A DNA stretch of 64,000 nucleotides from Pseudomonas tolaasii NCPPB 2192. GTDB taxonomy: Bacteria; Pseudomonadota; Gammaproteobacteria; Pseudomonadales; Pseudomonadaceae. The notes under the pieces were generated by a model. That model saw only the letters and a list, made by a program, of their open reading frames with translations, did no database searches and was not told the DNA's origin. Positions 43,966 through 52,807 of the stretch are shown piece by piece. The position numbers were made by a program, and so were the translations under genes. The stretch is taken from NCBI RefSeq assembly GCF_002813445.1, contig NZ_PHHD01000001.1, positions 5,704,001 to 5,768,000 on the forward strand. Direction: 5' to 3'. Numbering within the stretch: position 1 is the stretch's first letter; every line of letters starts with the position of its first letter.

Positions 43966-45036
43966 ATGAAATATCTGCCACTCGGCAAATCAGGTCTGGA
44001 AGTCTCTCAATACATCCTCGGCACGCTGACCTTCGGCGGCGATCACGGATTTGATCGCGCTGGCTCTGTCGGAGGAGCCCTGGCCAAGCGCATGATCGAC
44101 ATGTCGCTGGATTCAGGCGTGAACGCGATCGATACCGCCAATCTTTACTCGTTTGGTCAAGCTGAAGACATTCTTCGCGGCGCCATTGGCAGCAAGCGCG
44201 CTGACCTGCTGCTGTTCAGCAAAGCACGTTTCAGCCTGCGGTCTGGACCGAACGGAGGAGGCGCCTCCCGTGCACATCTGATCCCTCAGGTCGAAGCCTC
44301 CCTCAAACGCCTGGGCACCGATTGGCTGGACGTATTTTTCATTCATGGCTGGGACGGCGTAACACCGGTCGAAGAAACCATCGAGGTGATGAGTACGTTG
44401 ATTCGTTCGGGGAAAATCCGCTACTGGGGGGTCTCCAACTACAGCGGCTGGCAGTTGGCAAAAACCGCCTTGCTCGCGCCTCAAATGGGTGGAATCGCCC
44501 CGGTGACCCAGCAGATCTATTACACCCCAGAGGGACGAGATGCTGAATATGAGCTGCTTGCAGCCGGTCAGGAGTTAGGGCTGTCGTCAATGATCTGGAG
44601 CCCTCTGGGTCAAGGCCTGCTCAACGGCATGATTGACCGTCACACGCCACCAGCAGATGGTACGCGGCAAGGCTCGACCTGGACCGAGCCTCACGTGGCA
44701 GATCGTGAACGTCTGTACCGCGTCATCGACGCCTTGAAACTCGTCGCCCACCAGTGTGGCCGCACAGTTCCTCAGGTCGCATTGGCCTGGGTGCGCCAGC
44801 GTCCGAATGTGGACTCGTTGGTATTGGGCGCGCGCACCGAAGCCCAATTGGCGGAAAACCTTGCATCCATCGATCTGGTGCTCGATGACGCGCAAATGGG
44901 CCTGATTGAAGAAGCGGGCCGTCCGCCAGCGATCTATCCGTTCTGGCACCGTTCGCAACTGGCCCTGGACCGACCAACCTCCGCTGAAGCAGGCTATCTG
45001 AAAGGATGGCGTGCTGCTCAGGGGCTGGCGCAGTAA
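43966..45036 (+). CDS. Aldo/keto reductase
   Basis: 356 residues. Start at 43966 with AAAAGGAA upstream. The catalytic Asp-Tyr pair is in NAIDTANLYSFG and the His in DVFFIHGWDG, and the NADPH loop is near ARTEAQLAENL. This matches the aldo/keto reductase family of the plant-auxin-induced/YajO kind. It would reduce or oxidise a sugar or aldehyde in the cytosol. The next gene begins after a 22-base gap, consistent with one operon. Confidence 0.88.
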   Translation: MKYLPLGKSGLEVSQYILGTLTFGGDHGFDRAGSVGGALAKRMIDMSLDSGVNAIDTANLYSFGQAEDILRGAIGSKRADLLLFSKARFSLRSGPNGGGASRAHLIPQVEASLKRLGTDWLDVFFIHGWDGVTPVEETIEVMSTLIRSGKIRYWGVSNYSGWQLAKTALLAPQMGGIAPVTQQIYYTPEGRDAEYELLAAGQELGLSSMIWSPLGQGLLNGMIDRHTPPADGTRQGSTWTEPHVADRERLYRVIDALKLVAHQCGRTVPQVALAWVRQRPNVDSLVLGARTEAQLAENLASIDLVLDDAQMGLIEEAGRPPAIYPFWHRSQLALDRPTSAEAGYLKGWRAAQGLAQ

Positions 45037-45058
45037 TACCTGGAGAGCATGCGCCACC

Positions 45059-46267
45059 ATGGTCGAATCCTCACGCTCATCCGCCCTTTCAACGGAGGGC
45101 CTTACCGCCTTGGCGGCTTCGAGAAGCGTACAGTCTCTACGAGGCCCACGCCGTGCAGTCATGACGCAGTTCTTCGTCTGCGGTACGGCGTTCGCTTCCT
45201 GGGGCGTTCAAATCCCGTTGATCAAGACTCGCTATGGCCTGTCCGACGCCGTGATGTCACTGACCATGCTGGCGTTGGCAGGCGGGGCCATTCTCGCCAT
45301 GGGCAGGGTTGGTCACTGGGTGACGCGTGTCGGCAGCGTGCGCGCGCTGCGTCAGAGCGGTCTGATCTACGCCATGACAACACTCGGCATCGCACTGGCG
45401 CCGGGATTCATCTCATTGCTGCTGATCCTGACGCTTCTGGGCATGGCTATGGGTGCTTTCGACGTGGCGATGAACGTGCAAGCCGCCACGCTTGAGTCAA
45501 GAAGCAATGAGCCGGTGATGTCGACCCTGCACGGTATGTTCAGCCTGGGCGGCATGTTCGGCGCGCTGTCCAGCGCGGTCATTGCAGGCCTGGAACTGCC
45601 GCCTGTCTGGCACGCGGCGTTCATTGCAGGGCTGACCCTCACCGCCACGGTTTTCGCTTCACAGTACCTGCTCGATGAAAACCCGGATGTCCCCCAGCTC
45701 CAGGCAGGGGCTCAACTGCTCGCCAAGCCATCGATCATGCTTGGCCTGGCGGCATTCCTCGGTTTGATTTGTGAGGGTGCGATGTATGACTGGGCGGGTA
45801 TTTATCTGCGTGACGTAGCAGATGCTCCACTTGCAATGATCAGCTACGGCTATGCTGCATTTTCCACCGGCATGGCGGTTTCACGTTTCTCGGCGGATTT
45901 CCTCAGACGCCGTTTTAGCGGGACCAACTTGCTGAGTGTCAGCGCATGGTTGGGATTTGGCGGGATCGCTGCGGCATTGCTTCTACCCTCACCGTGGATC
46001 TCGCTGATCGGCTTCTTCGTCATGGGGCTGGGCATCGCCAACCTGATGCCGTTGTTTTTCCTGGCAGGTACACGCCAACCCGGTGTGCCGCCGGCACAAG
46101 GTGTGGCTTTTGTCGCCCGCTCTGCCTACGGGGGCATGCTGTTTGGGCCAGTACTGATTGGAGTGGTGTCGCACCATGTCGAGCTGCGGGCTGCACTGGT
46201 GCTGGTCGCTTTGATCATGGGCTGGATCGCTACGTTCGGCGCGCGTCGCATACGCCATCTTGACTGA
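45059..46267 (+). CDS. MFS transporter
   Basis: 402 residues from the ATG at 45059. Eleven to twelve hydrophobic segments; the family is that of YbjJ/sugar MFS proteins (FVCGTAFASWGVQIPLIK, MNVQAATLE, STLHGMFSLGGMFGA). The start is uncertain because GGAG lies 12 bases before this ATG and an out-of-frame ATG intervenes. Either uptake of a sugar or export of a product is possible. Downstream SDR gene is 42 bases away. Confidence 0.84.
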   Translation: MVESSRSSALSTEGLTALAASRSVQSLRGPRRAVMTQFFVCGTAFASWGVQIPLIKTRYGLSDAVMSLTMLALAGGAILAMGRVGHWVTRVGSVRALRQSGLIYAMTTLGIALAPGFISLLLILTLLGMAMGAFDVAMNVQAATLESRSNEPVMSTLHGMFSLGGMFGALSSAVIAGLELPPVWHAAFIAGLTLTATVFASQYLLDENPDVPQLQAGAQLLAKPSIMLGLAAFLGLICEGAMYDWAGIYLRDVADAPLAMISYGYAAFSTGMAVSRFSADFLRRRFSGTNLLSVSAWLGFGGIAAALLLPSPWISLIGFFVMGLGIANLMPLFFLAGTRQPGVPPAQGVAFVARSAYGGMLFGPVLIGVVSHHVELRAALVLVALIMGWIATFGARRIRHLD

Positions 46268-46309
46268 GTACAACGACTAATTTCATTCATTGGATACAGG
46301 AATATCACT

Positions 46310-47158
46310 ATGTCACACCCCGTACTTCAACCTGGTTCCGTGGCCGTGATCACGGGCGGTGCCGGCGGCATCGGTCTGGCGGCAGCCAAACGTTTCGCCG
46401 CATTGGGCATGCGCGTCTGCATTGCAGACCTGGGTGCCGAAAAGCTGAAAACAGCTACCGAAGAACTCATTCCTCACGCGGCTTATGGTGCTGAAGACGT
46501 GCTGGCGATCGAAGCCGATATCAGCCGCGAAGAAGACATTTCTCGCCTGCGCGACCAGGTGCTCGCGCATTTCGGTGGTGTGGACGTCCTGATGAACAAC
46601 GCCGGAATACAGCCCGGTAGCACTCTGCTTGATGCCGACAACTGGCAGCGAGTGATGGAGGTCAATCTCTGGGGTGTGATTCGTGGTACCCAAGCCTTCG
46701 TGCCAGCCATGGTCAAACAGGGTCGGCCGGGACTGGTGATCAACACGGGCTCCAAGCAGGGCATCACCGCGCCACCCGGCGATCCTGCCTACAACGTCGC
46801 CAAGGCAGGCGTGAAGGTATTTAGCGAATCCCTGGAACACGAACTGCGCAATACACACGAATGCAAGATTACAGCGCACTTGCTGATCCCCGGGTTCGTC
46901 TTCACCGGGCTGACTGCGCGCGATCGCACGGAGAAACCGGCGGGCGCCTGGACGCCGGAGCAAACTGTGGATTTTATGCTCAGCAGCCTTGAAGCGGGCG
47001 ACTTCTACATTCTCTGCCCCGACAACGACGTCCCCCGCTCGCTGGACGAACGCAGGATTCTCTGGGCGGCAGGCGACATCGTCGAGAACCGCCCTCCTCT
47101 CTCCCGCTGGCATGGGGGGTATGATCGCGCCTTCGAAGCCTTTGTACGTGGTGAGTAG
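46310..47158 (+). CDS. SDR-family oxidoreductase
   Basis: 282 residues. GGAGGIGLAAAKR is the cofactor-binding motif, NNAG at about 91-94, and the catalytic residues are in NTGSKQGITAPPGDPAYNVAK (Ser, Tyr, Lys). Asp after the second strand (CIADLG) favours NAD. Member of the large classical SDR class. It is 34 bases before the SMP-30-like gene. Confidence 0.88.
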   Translation: MSHPVLQPGSVAVITGGAGGIGLAAAKRFAALGMRVCIADLGAEKLKTATEELIPHAAYGAEDVLAIEADISREEDISRLRDQVLAHFGGVDVLMNNAGIQPGSTLLDADNWQRVMEVNLWGVIRGTQAFVPAMVKQGRPGLVINTGSKQGITAPPGDPAYNVAKAGVKVFSESLEHELRNTHECKITAHLLIPGFVFTGLTARDRTEKPAGAWTPEQTVDFMLSSLEAGDFYILCPDNDVPRSLDERRILWAAGDIVENRPPLSRWHGGYDRAFEAFVRGE

Positions 47159-47192
47159 TCGATTCAGCGGACCAGACACCGAGGACACTGTA

Positions 47193-48122
47193 ATGTGGCA
47201 ACCCAGTGAGACCTATCCGGATCCGGCCGTTGAGGTCCTCGATCCACGCTTTGCACACTACCGAATCAGCCATGCCGCCATTGAACGTCTAGCCACCGGC
47301 ATGCGCCACGGCGAAGGTCCTGTATGGTTTGGCGACGCACGTTACCTGCTGTGGAGTGACATTCCTAACAACCGGATGATGCGCTGGGATGAAGAAACCG
47401 GTGCCGTGTCGGTCTTTCGCAAACCTTCGGGATTTGCCAACGGCAATACCCGGGATCGGCAAGGTCGGTTAATTACCTGCGAGCATGGTGGCAGGCGTGT
47501 CGTTCGTACCGAATACGATGGCAGGATCACAGTGCTGGTGGACCGGTTCGAGGGCAAGCAGCTCAACTCACCGAACGATGTCGTGGTGAAAAGTGACGAC
47601 AGCATCTGGTTCTCCGACCCGACCTTCGGCATCCAGTCGGACTACGAAGGTCACAAAGCTCCCTCGGAACTGCCCACCCGGGTCTATCGGCATGACCCGC
47701 ACACAGGCAACACCGCCGTGCTCGTCGAAGACATCGCCAACCCCAACGGGCTATGTTTCTCGCCGGATGAAATGCTGTTGTATATCGTCGAATCCAGTTC
47801 CAGCCCTCGCTGCATCAGGGCCTATGACGTCGTCGACAACGCGTTGAAAAACGGCCGAGTCTTTGTGAGCGCGGGCCCGCAGGGTGCACCCGACGGCATT
47901 CGTTGCGACGTCGATGGCAATCTTTGGGCAGGCTGGGGAACGGGACCCGGACTGAACGGCGTTCGGATTTTCGCGCCAGACGGCGAACCCATTGGTCATA
48001 TCCACCTGCCCGAGCGCTGCGCCAATCTGTGCTTTGGAGGCCCGGCCCATAACCGCCTGTTCATGGCGGCAGGGCAATCACTGTACTCGCTATATGTGGA
48101 CGCCAAGCCCGCCGTCCGTTAA
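47193..48122 (+). CDS. SMP-30/gluconolactonase-like protein, cytosolic
   Basis: 309 residues from the ATG at 47193, with GAGG eight bases upstream. GEGPVWF at about residues 40-46 is the metal Glu motif, LNSPNDVVVKSDDSIWFSDP the central metal site and CFSPDEMLLYIVES the third, as in six-bladed SMP-30/gluconolactonases. It would hydrolyse an aldonolactone. The end overlaps the LysR gene end by four bases (convergent). An upstream longer open frame from 46989 overlaps the SDR gene and is rejected. Confidence 0.87.
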   Translation: MWQPSETYPDPAVEVLDPRFAHYRISHAAIERLATGMRHGEGPVWFGDARYLLWSDIPNNRMMRWDEETGAVSVFRKPSGFANGNTRDRQGRLITCEHGGRRVVRTEYDGRITVLVDRFEGKQLNSPNDVVVKSDDSIWFSDPTFGIQSDYEGHKAPSELPTRVYRHDPHTGNTAVLVEDIANPNGLCFSPDEMLLYIVESSSSPRCIRAYDVVDNALKNGRVFVSAGPQGAPDGIRCDVDGNLWAGWGTGPGLNGVRIFAPDGEPIGHIHLPERCANLCFGGPAHNRLFMAAGQSLYSLYVDAKPAVR

Positions 48123-49039
48123 CTCTCGTCGGAAGCAACCTCTGCCATCAAGGACGCCAGGAATGCTGCGGGCGCAGCATCCACAGGTTGCGCATCCGTG
48201 CCCGGCACCATGACGTGAGTGACCACCAGTTCCCAGCAGGCTTCGACACCCTTGAGTGAAATACAGCACAGCTCGTCCGCACGCCCCATGACGACATCAC
48301 GCGGAACCAGAGCAACGCCCAGACCGTGCTCGACCAACCCCATCAACGTATCCAGATCACTGACCTCGAAGTTGATGCGACGACTGATGGCTGCTGTTGC
48401 GAACACCCGATCCACCACGCGTCGAGTTCCCTGCCCGGGTTCAAAATCGACAAAGGCTTCATTCGCCAGTTGTTTGAGGGAAACCGACTTTTTGGCGGCC
48501 AGAGGATGATTCGCCGCACAAACCAGCATCAGTTCGTCGCAGGCAATGATCTGATTAACCAGCTCGGCACTGGCCTCTTCCTGCGGCAGGATCGCCAGAT
48601 CAAGCTGCCGATCAATGACTTTCTGGATGAGTGTCTGTGCACCGCCCTGAGCCAGCTTGACCTCGATGTTCGGGTATTCGGCATGAAAGCGTGCCAAAAG
48701 CGCGGGCAGATCAATAAAAGGCGGCAGGCTCTGTACGGTGCCAATGGAGAGCCTGCCCTTGCGCAGCGCGGCGACATCGGCCACTCGTGCAGCGCCACTC
48801 TCGAGGGTCTGCAGCGCCTGACGCGCTGTTTCCAGAAAGGTATGACCCACTGCCGTCAGCTTGACCTGCCGGGTGGTGCGCACGAATAACCGCGCGCCAA
48901 GTTCATCTTCCAGTTGGCGGACGGAGGTCGAGAGCGCTGACTGGACGATATGGCAGCGCTGCGCAGCCCGGGTGAAACTCTCCTCTTCGGCAACGGCGAT
49001 AAACTGCCTCAGCTGTCTTATTTCCAAGAATGCCCCCAT
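48119..49039 (-). CDS. LysR-family transcriptional regulator
   Basis: 306 residues. HTH segment FTRAAQRCHIVQSALSTSVR in the first 45 residues, then a substrate-binding domain. It lies between the two SMP-30-like genes and reads away from the second, which begins at 49184; the 144-base gap is AT-rich. Likely regulator of the island's metabolic genes; its inducer is unknown. Confidence 0.88.
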   Translation of the reverse strand: MGAFLEIRQLRQFIAVAEEESFTRAAQRCHIVQSALSTSVRQLEDELGARLFVRTTRQVKLTAVGHTFLETARQALQTLESGAARVADVAALRKGRLSIGTVQSLPPFIDLPALLARFHAEYPNIEVKLAQGGAQTLIQKVIDRQLDLAILPQEEASAELVNQIIACDELMLVCAANHPLAAKKSVSLKQLANEAFVDFEPGQGTRRVVDRVFATAAISRRINFEVSDLDTLMGLVEHGLGVALVPRDVVMGRADELCCISLKGVEACWELVVTHVMVPGTDAQPVDAAPAAFLASLMAEVASDES

Positions 49040-49183
49040 CTCATTTATCGATTCAAAAGATTAATAACTGATAATATTTGAATTTAACATATAGATCCCA
49101 TGATGCCAAAGTTGCCTCCTCTCCCCGGAACAGACGTTTTCTGTTGGCGGAGATCATTCAGTGCGAACCGGAGACAACACGAC

Positions 49184-50353
49184 ATGAAACCAATGACACG
49201 ACCAGGCTACGCTCTCGTGCTTGCCGTTGCAGCCGCATTGCTGAGCGAAGTCTCGCTGGCCGCCGATGCCCCTGCCCACAGTACGCAGCCTCAGGCTTCA
49301 CGCCTTCTGGTGGATCTCGGCCCACAGATCAATACACCGGACGGCCTGGGCATCGCACCAGACGGAACATTGATCCTGTCAGCACCCAACTTCAACAACG
49401 ATCACCTGCTCAAACAAGGACTGATCACGCGCCCTGCACCTCCTTTCATGGCCGCCATCGATCATCAGAACAAAGTCAGTCACTGGTACGATTTCAAGGC
49501 CAGCGACCTGCATCCGGACACCGGCCATGTCGGCCCGATGGATAACGCCTTCGGTCCTGACGGCAACCTATACGTTGCAGACATGCAGGTATTTTTTTCC
49601 AAAGACCACAAATCCAGAATCCTGCGGATCAACGTCAAGGACGGTAAGGCCACCGGCGTCGATGTCGTCGCCGAAGGCCTGATTGCCGCCAACGGGCTGG
49701 TGTGGGAAGGCGACACGCTGTATGTCACCGACTCTCTGCTGATTGACCCGGCCACACAGGCCAAGGGGGCGCCGCTGGTCAGCGGGGTGTATGCACTGCC
49801 CTTAAATGAAATGCAGAAAGACCAGCCCATCAAGTTGAAGCCTTACTCACCCGAAGCTGCGGAAGACAGCCATCTGGTCAAAGCGCTGACCTCCAGCGGA
49901 AAAATGGGCTTCGGCGCTGACGGTATAGTCTTCGACGACAAGGGACATCTGTTCGTGTCGACCATCGAGGATGCAACCATTTATGACCTGACCCTGAATG
50001 CGCAACACAAGGCGGTCGACACCAAGGTCTTCGCCCAGCACTCTGGCATGACCTCGGTAGACGGCATGATCTTCGATCCAGTACGCCAAATGTTCTACGT
50101 GGCCGATTTCCTCGGCAACGCGGTCCACGCCATTGACCGGACCGGACACGTCACAACCTTGCAAAAAAACGGCGACACCACGGGCGCCAACGGTGAGCTC
50201 GACCAGCCGGCTGAAGTAATCCAGCGCGGCAATGAGCTGGTGATCGTCAACATGGACATGGCCTGGGCAACCCCAGGACTGTCAGTCAATACCCAGGTAG
50301 ATACCTTCAACAACCTGTCGGTAATTGATCTGCCACCTGCTTCGACTTACTAA
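49184..50353 (+). CDS. Periplasmic SMP-30-like beta-propeller protein
   Basis: 389 residues from the ATG at 49184; a signal peptide runs to about residue 24 (ALVLAVAAALLSEVSLAA). Propeller repeats are visible (TPDGLGIAPDGTLILSAPNF, GPDGNLYVADM, EGLIAANGLVWEGDTLYVTD, GADGIVFDDKGHLFVS). Fold is the SMP-30/strictosidine synthase-like six-blade propeller, with lactonase action possible. Its location in the periplasm contrasts with the cytosolic homologue in the same cluster. Start is weakly supported (GGAG 11 bases away) but the signal peptide fixes it. Confidence 0.82.
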   Translation: MKPMTRPGYALVLAVAAALLSEVSLAADAPAHSTQPQASRLLVDLGPQINTPDGLGIAPDGTLILSAPNFNNDHLLKQGLITRPAPPFMAAIDHQNKVSHWYDFKASDLHPDTGHVGPMDNAFGPDGNLYVADMQVFFSKDHKSRILRINVKDGKATGVDVVAEGLIAANGLVWEGDTLYVTDSLLIDPATQAKGAPLVSGVYALPLNEMQKDQPIKLKPYSPEAAEDSHLVKALTSSGKMGFGADGIVFDDKGHLFVSTIEDATIYDLTLNAQHKAVDTKVFAQHSGMTSVDGMIFDPVRQMFYVADFLGNAVHAIDRTGHVTTLQKNGDTTGANGELDQPAEVIQRGNELVIVNMDMAWATPGLSVNTQVDTFNNLSVIDLPPASTY

Positions 50354-50408
50354 GCAGTTTCGCCCCTCAGACGGCGCTAGTGTCACATCCGCATGCCTCC
50401 ATCAAAGA

Positions 50409-50428
50409 CCGGCACCAAAAGGTGCCGG
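50409..50428. terminator. Hairpin between SMP-30-like and azurin-like genes
   Basis: CCGGCACC-AAAA-GGTGCCGG: eight-base stem and four-base loop, 24 bases before the azurin-like start. No T-run follows, so it may stabilise or partly end the upstream transcript. Confidence 0.35.
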
Positions 50429-50451
50429 GCACTAATTCTGGATCAGCCCTG

Positions 50452-50928
50452 ATGCAAAAACTCATCGTTCTGTCCCTGCTTGCATTGCTGGCAGGTCCGG
50501 CTGTCGCGGCTCAATGCTCGACAGACATCACAACTTCGGATCAGCTGACTTTTAGCAAACAGATCATCATCGTGGATCAGCGCTGCCCGACATTCACCGT
50601 CAACCTGATCCATCCAGCCGACGCCCACGGAATGTTTGGTCATCTCCACAATCTGGTGGTCAGCAAAACTTCAGACGTAGCAGGCATCGCACAAGATGCA
50701 ATGGGCACCGGCCGCTCTGACAATTACCTCAAGCATAACGACGCCCGCGTCATCGCCCATACCGACGTAGTCGGTGCTGGAGAGACCTCTTCATTGACCA
50801 TCAATACGAACAAACTTGCACCCGATGAACACTATTCCTTTTTCTGCTCTGTGCCGGGTCACGTTGGCACCATGTTCGGTGAGGTGATTCTGCAAACCCC
50901 GGCGCGAACTGAAAAGCGTGCGGATTGA
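50452..50928 (+). CDS. Azurin-like type 1 copper protein
   Basis: 158 residues from the ATG at 50452. Signal peptide 1-20 ending AVAA. The mature part starts QCSTDITTSDQLTF and aligns with azurin: Cys in QRC, copper-ligand region GHLHNLVVS, and FFCSVPGHVGTMFG giving Cys, His and Met ligands. The first ligand segment has an extra HL compared with the usual GHNW, so the first His is one of two. Periplasmic electron carrier. The final residues TPARTEKRAD are an extra tail. In the island it stands alone with no obvious redox partner except the SMP-30-like protein upstream. Confidence 0.88.
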   Translation: MQKLIVLSLLALLAGPAVAAQCSTDITTSDQLTFSKQIIIVDQRCPTFTVNLIHPADAHGMFGHLHNLVVSKTSDVAGIAQDAMGTGRSDNYLKHNDARVIAHTDVVGAGETSSLTINTNKLAPDEHYSFFCSVPGHVGTMFGEVILQTPARTEKRAD

Positions 50929-51780
50929 TGACCCGCCAATGCGTGTCCTCCAGGTAGTACCAAACCGTTTTCGCCTGAAATTTGACCGTGTGCTTCAAGG
51001 CCCCAAAGAAGCCAATGCCGTCCAAGTGGTGTTGCCTGCCGGGCAGCTGTTGCAGGGCCCTAACGTCGACAGGAACAATGACGCGGCAGGCTGCTGAACG
51101 ACGCCGAACAGCATGACTTGCCACTGTAACCACCGGCCAGCCTCAACGGCTGGGCCAGGGAGCGAGCATTAGTAAAGCATTGTCCGCGCTCGACTGCCGC
51201 CAGCGGTCAAAGTTCAGATGCTCAAACTGTCGTCCCGCCCCCACCAGGCGTCCAATCCTGATGATCTGTGGCGCGCCCGTGATCGCTCTGCCGGTTTTGT
51301 CCTGGGAGTGGAGACGGTTGAAGTGCTGGACGCCGCGAGCATTAAGACGCTGTATGAAATCTTCGACGCTGCTGCCACGGTGCGTCAGCAGGAGGATGCA
51401 TAGTTATCGACGAAGCCATTCAGGAACATGTGTTGCGCGCCCTGATTGAGCAGCATGCGGTGCGCGAATGCCTGGTGGCCGAGATCGGTGGTGATCTGGC
51501 TTGGGACTTGTCGATTCGCTTGAGCCGCAGTGACGCTCGCTGGGTGCCTGCGCGGTCGCGAAGTGAGACACTGCGACCTGGGCCAGACTGACTGCCGTTG
51601 GGTGCTTTGCCGACGTCGTGGGCCTGCGCGGATTCAGTGTGGGACTGTGACTAGCGCTTGCTTGGCTATTAGCCGAAAGCGGCCCGATGTGTCGCAAGTA
51701 TTTTGACAGTGGATTGAGCAGTCGTGATCACCGTTAGAATCCACAACTCAGTGAGGGGGGTAGGTTTTCCATCAAGGTAT
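50929..51780. other. Gene-poor segment with decayed coding remains
   Basis: 852 bases without a convincing full gene. A short frame at 50940-51095 (MRVLQVVPNRFRLKFDRVLQ) and the pair at 51218-51403 and 51404-51589 have codon use like real genes but no complete domain. Probably decayed parts of an older element. Confidence 0.5.
51218..51403 (+). CDS. Small ORF of unknown function
   Basis: 61 residues (MLKLSSRPHQASNPDDLWRA ... LDAASIKTLYEIFDAAATVR). Immediately after its stop, in another frame, an open stretch begins with no ATG (IDEAIQEHVLRALIEQHAVR). This two-cistron pattern looks like a shortened pair of small element-borne genes. Not recognised; it could be non-functional. Confidence 0.3.
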   Translation: MLKLSSRPHQASNPDDLWRARDRSAGFVLGVETVEVLDAASIKTLYEIFDAAATVRQQEDA

Positions 51781-52707
51781 TCAACCGACCAATCCTTTCG
51801 CAGCAAACCGCCACGCCTTGGGTGCGAGCCCCGTCTCCCGCTTGAAAGCATGGCTGAAGGCGCTTTCGGAGGTGTACCCCAGCGCCTGCGCAACCGTGCC
51901 GATATGTTCGTTGCCTTCACGTAGCGCGCGCTCAGCCAGCCGCATCCGCCAATGCGTGAGATACGCGATTGGCGTCATCCCCGCCACGGTGCGAAAGTGG
52001 TGTGCAAACGTCGTTCGTGACATGGCGCATGCGCGTGCCAGGTCTTCCAGGTGCCACGAGCGGGCAGGATCGCCATGTATCAATTGCAGGGCTGGTGCAA
52101 GACGGGCATTGCCAAGCACGGCCAGCCATCCCGCCAGCGGTGAACCGTTGGTTTCCAGGTGAGCACGCAGGATCTGGATGAACAGCAGTTGAGCCAAGTG
52201 GGCGGATGCCAATTGTGCGCCTGGCTTTGGGGTTAACCGTTCTTGCACCAGTTGATCAAGCAGCCCGCGAAAAGAAGCGGCTTCAGGCGCCGCAGCCGGC
52301 ACGTGAATCCACGGCGGCAGGACCTGTCTCAACAGCCTCCCACTGACAGGGTCGAGGAGTACGTGACCCCCAATGTGTGCGAAATCATCGCCTTCACCAA
52401 TGGGCACGTGGGACTTGCCCGGGCCCGAAAACACACGCATTGCCTCGGTGGGTTCGACTCCCGGATCACTGGCGAGTACGAACGCGCGTTTGGCACTGAG
52501 TAGCCCCACATCCCCCGTGCGGAACAACATCGGGCTTTCGTCGCCTTCGAGCGTGACCCAGCAACTGCCTTTGATGACCGCAAAGAATTTGATGTTGTCC
52601 GGAGCGGGAAAACGCAGCGCCCAGCGCCCGCCTGCGGTAAAACCGCCTGTCACCAGCGATTCGGCGCGGGCGAGTTTGAGGATGTCGGAAAAAGGATCGT
52701 TGTGCAT
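51781..52707 (-). CDS. AraC-family regulator (Cupin_6 + HTH_18)
   Basis: 308 residues from the ATG at 52707. The N-terminal Cupin_6-type domain (LEGDESPMLFRTGDVGLLSA) is followed by an AraC HTH pair (WHLEDLARACAMSRTTFAHH and EHIGTVAQALGYTSESAFSH). It is divergent from the epimerase-type SDR gene, with a 100-base gap, the usual layout for Cupin_6 regulators and the reductase they control. Confidence 0.86.
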   Translation of the reverse strand: MHNDPFSDILKLARAESLVTGGFTAGGRWALRFPAPDNIKFFAVIKGSCWVTLEGDESPMLFRTGDVGLLSAKRAFVLASDPGVEPTEAMRVFSGPGKSHVPIGEGDDFAHIGGHVLLDPVSGRLLRQVLPPWIHVPAAAPEAASFRGLLDQLVQERLTPKPGAQLASAHLAQLLFIQILRAHLETNGSPLAGWLAVLGNARLAPALQLIHGDPARSWHLEDLARACAMSRTTFAHHFRTVAGMTPIAYLTHWRMRLAERALREGNEHIGTVAQALGYTSESAFSHAFKRETGLAPKAWRFAAKGLVG

Positions 52708-52807
52708 TTCCGTACTATCGCGCAAGCCTGGCGTACGATCAAATATTCAGAATCCGGTAGCAGGCCGGTAGCCTTTCCTGACGATCAATCCGGTGAGGAA
52801 GGCGGAC

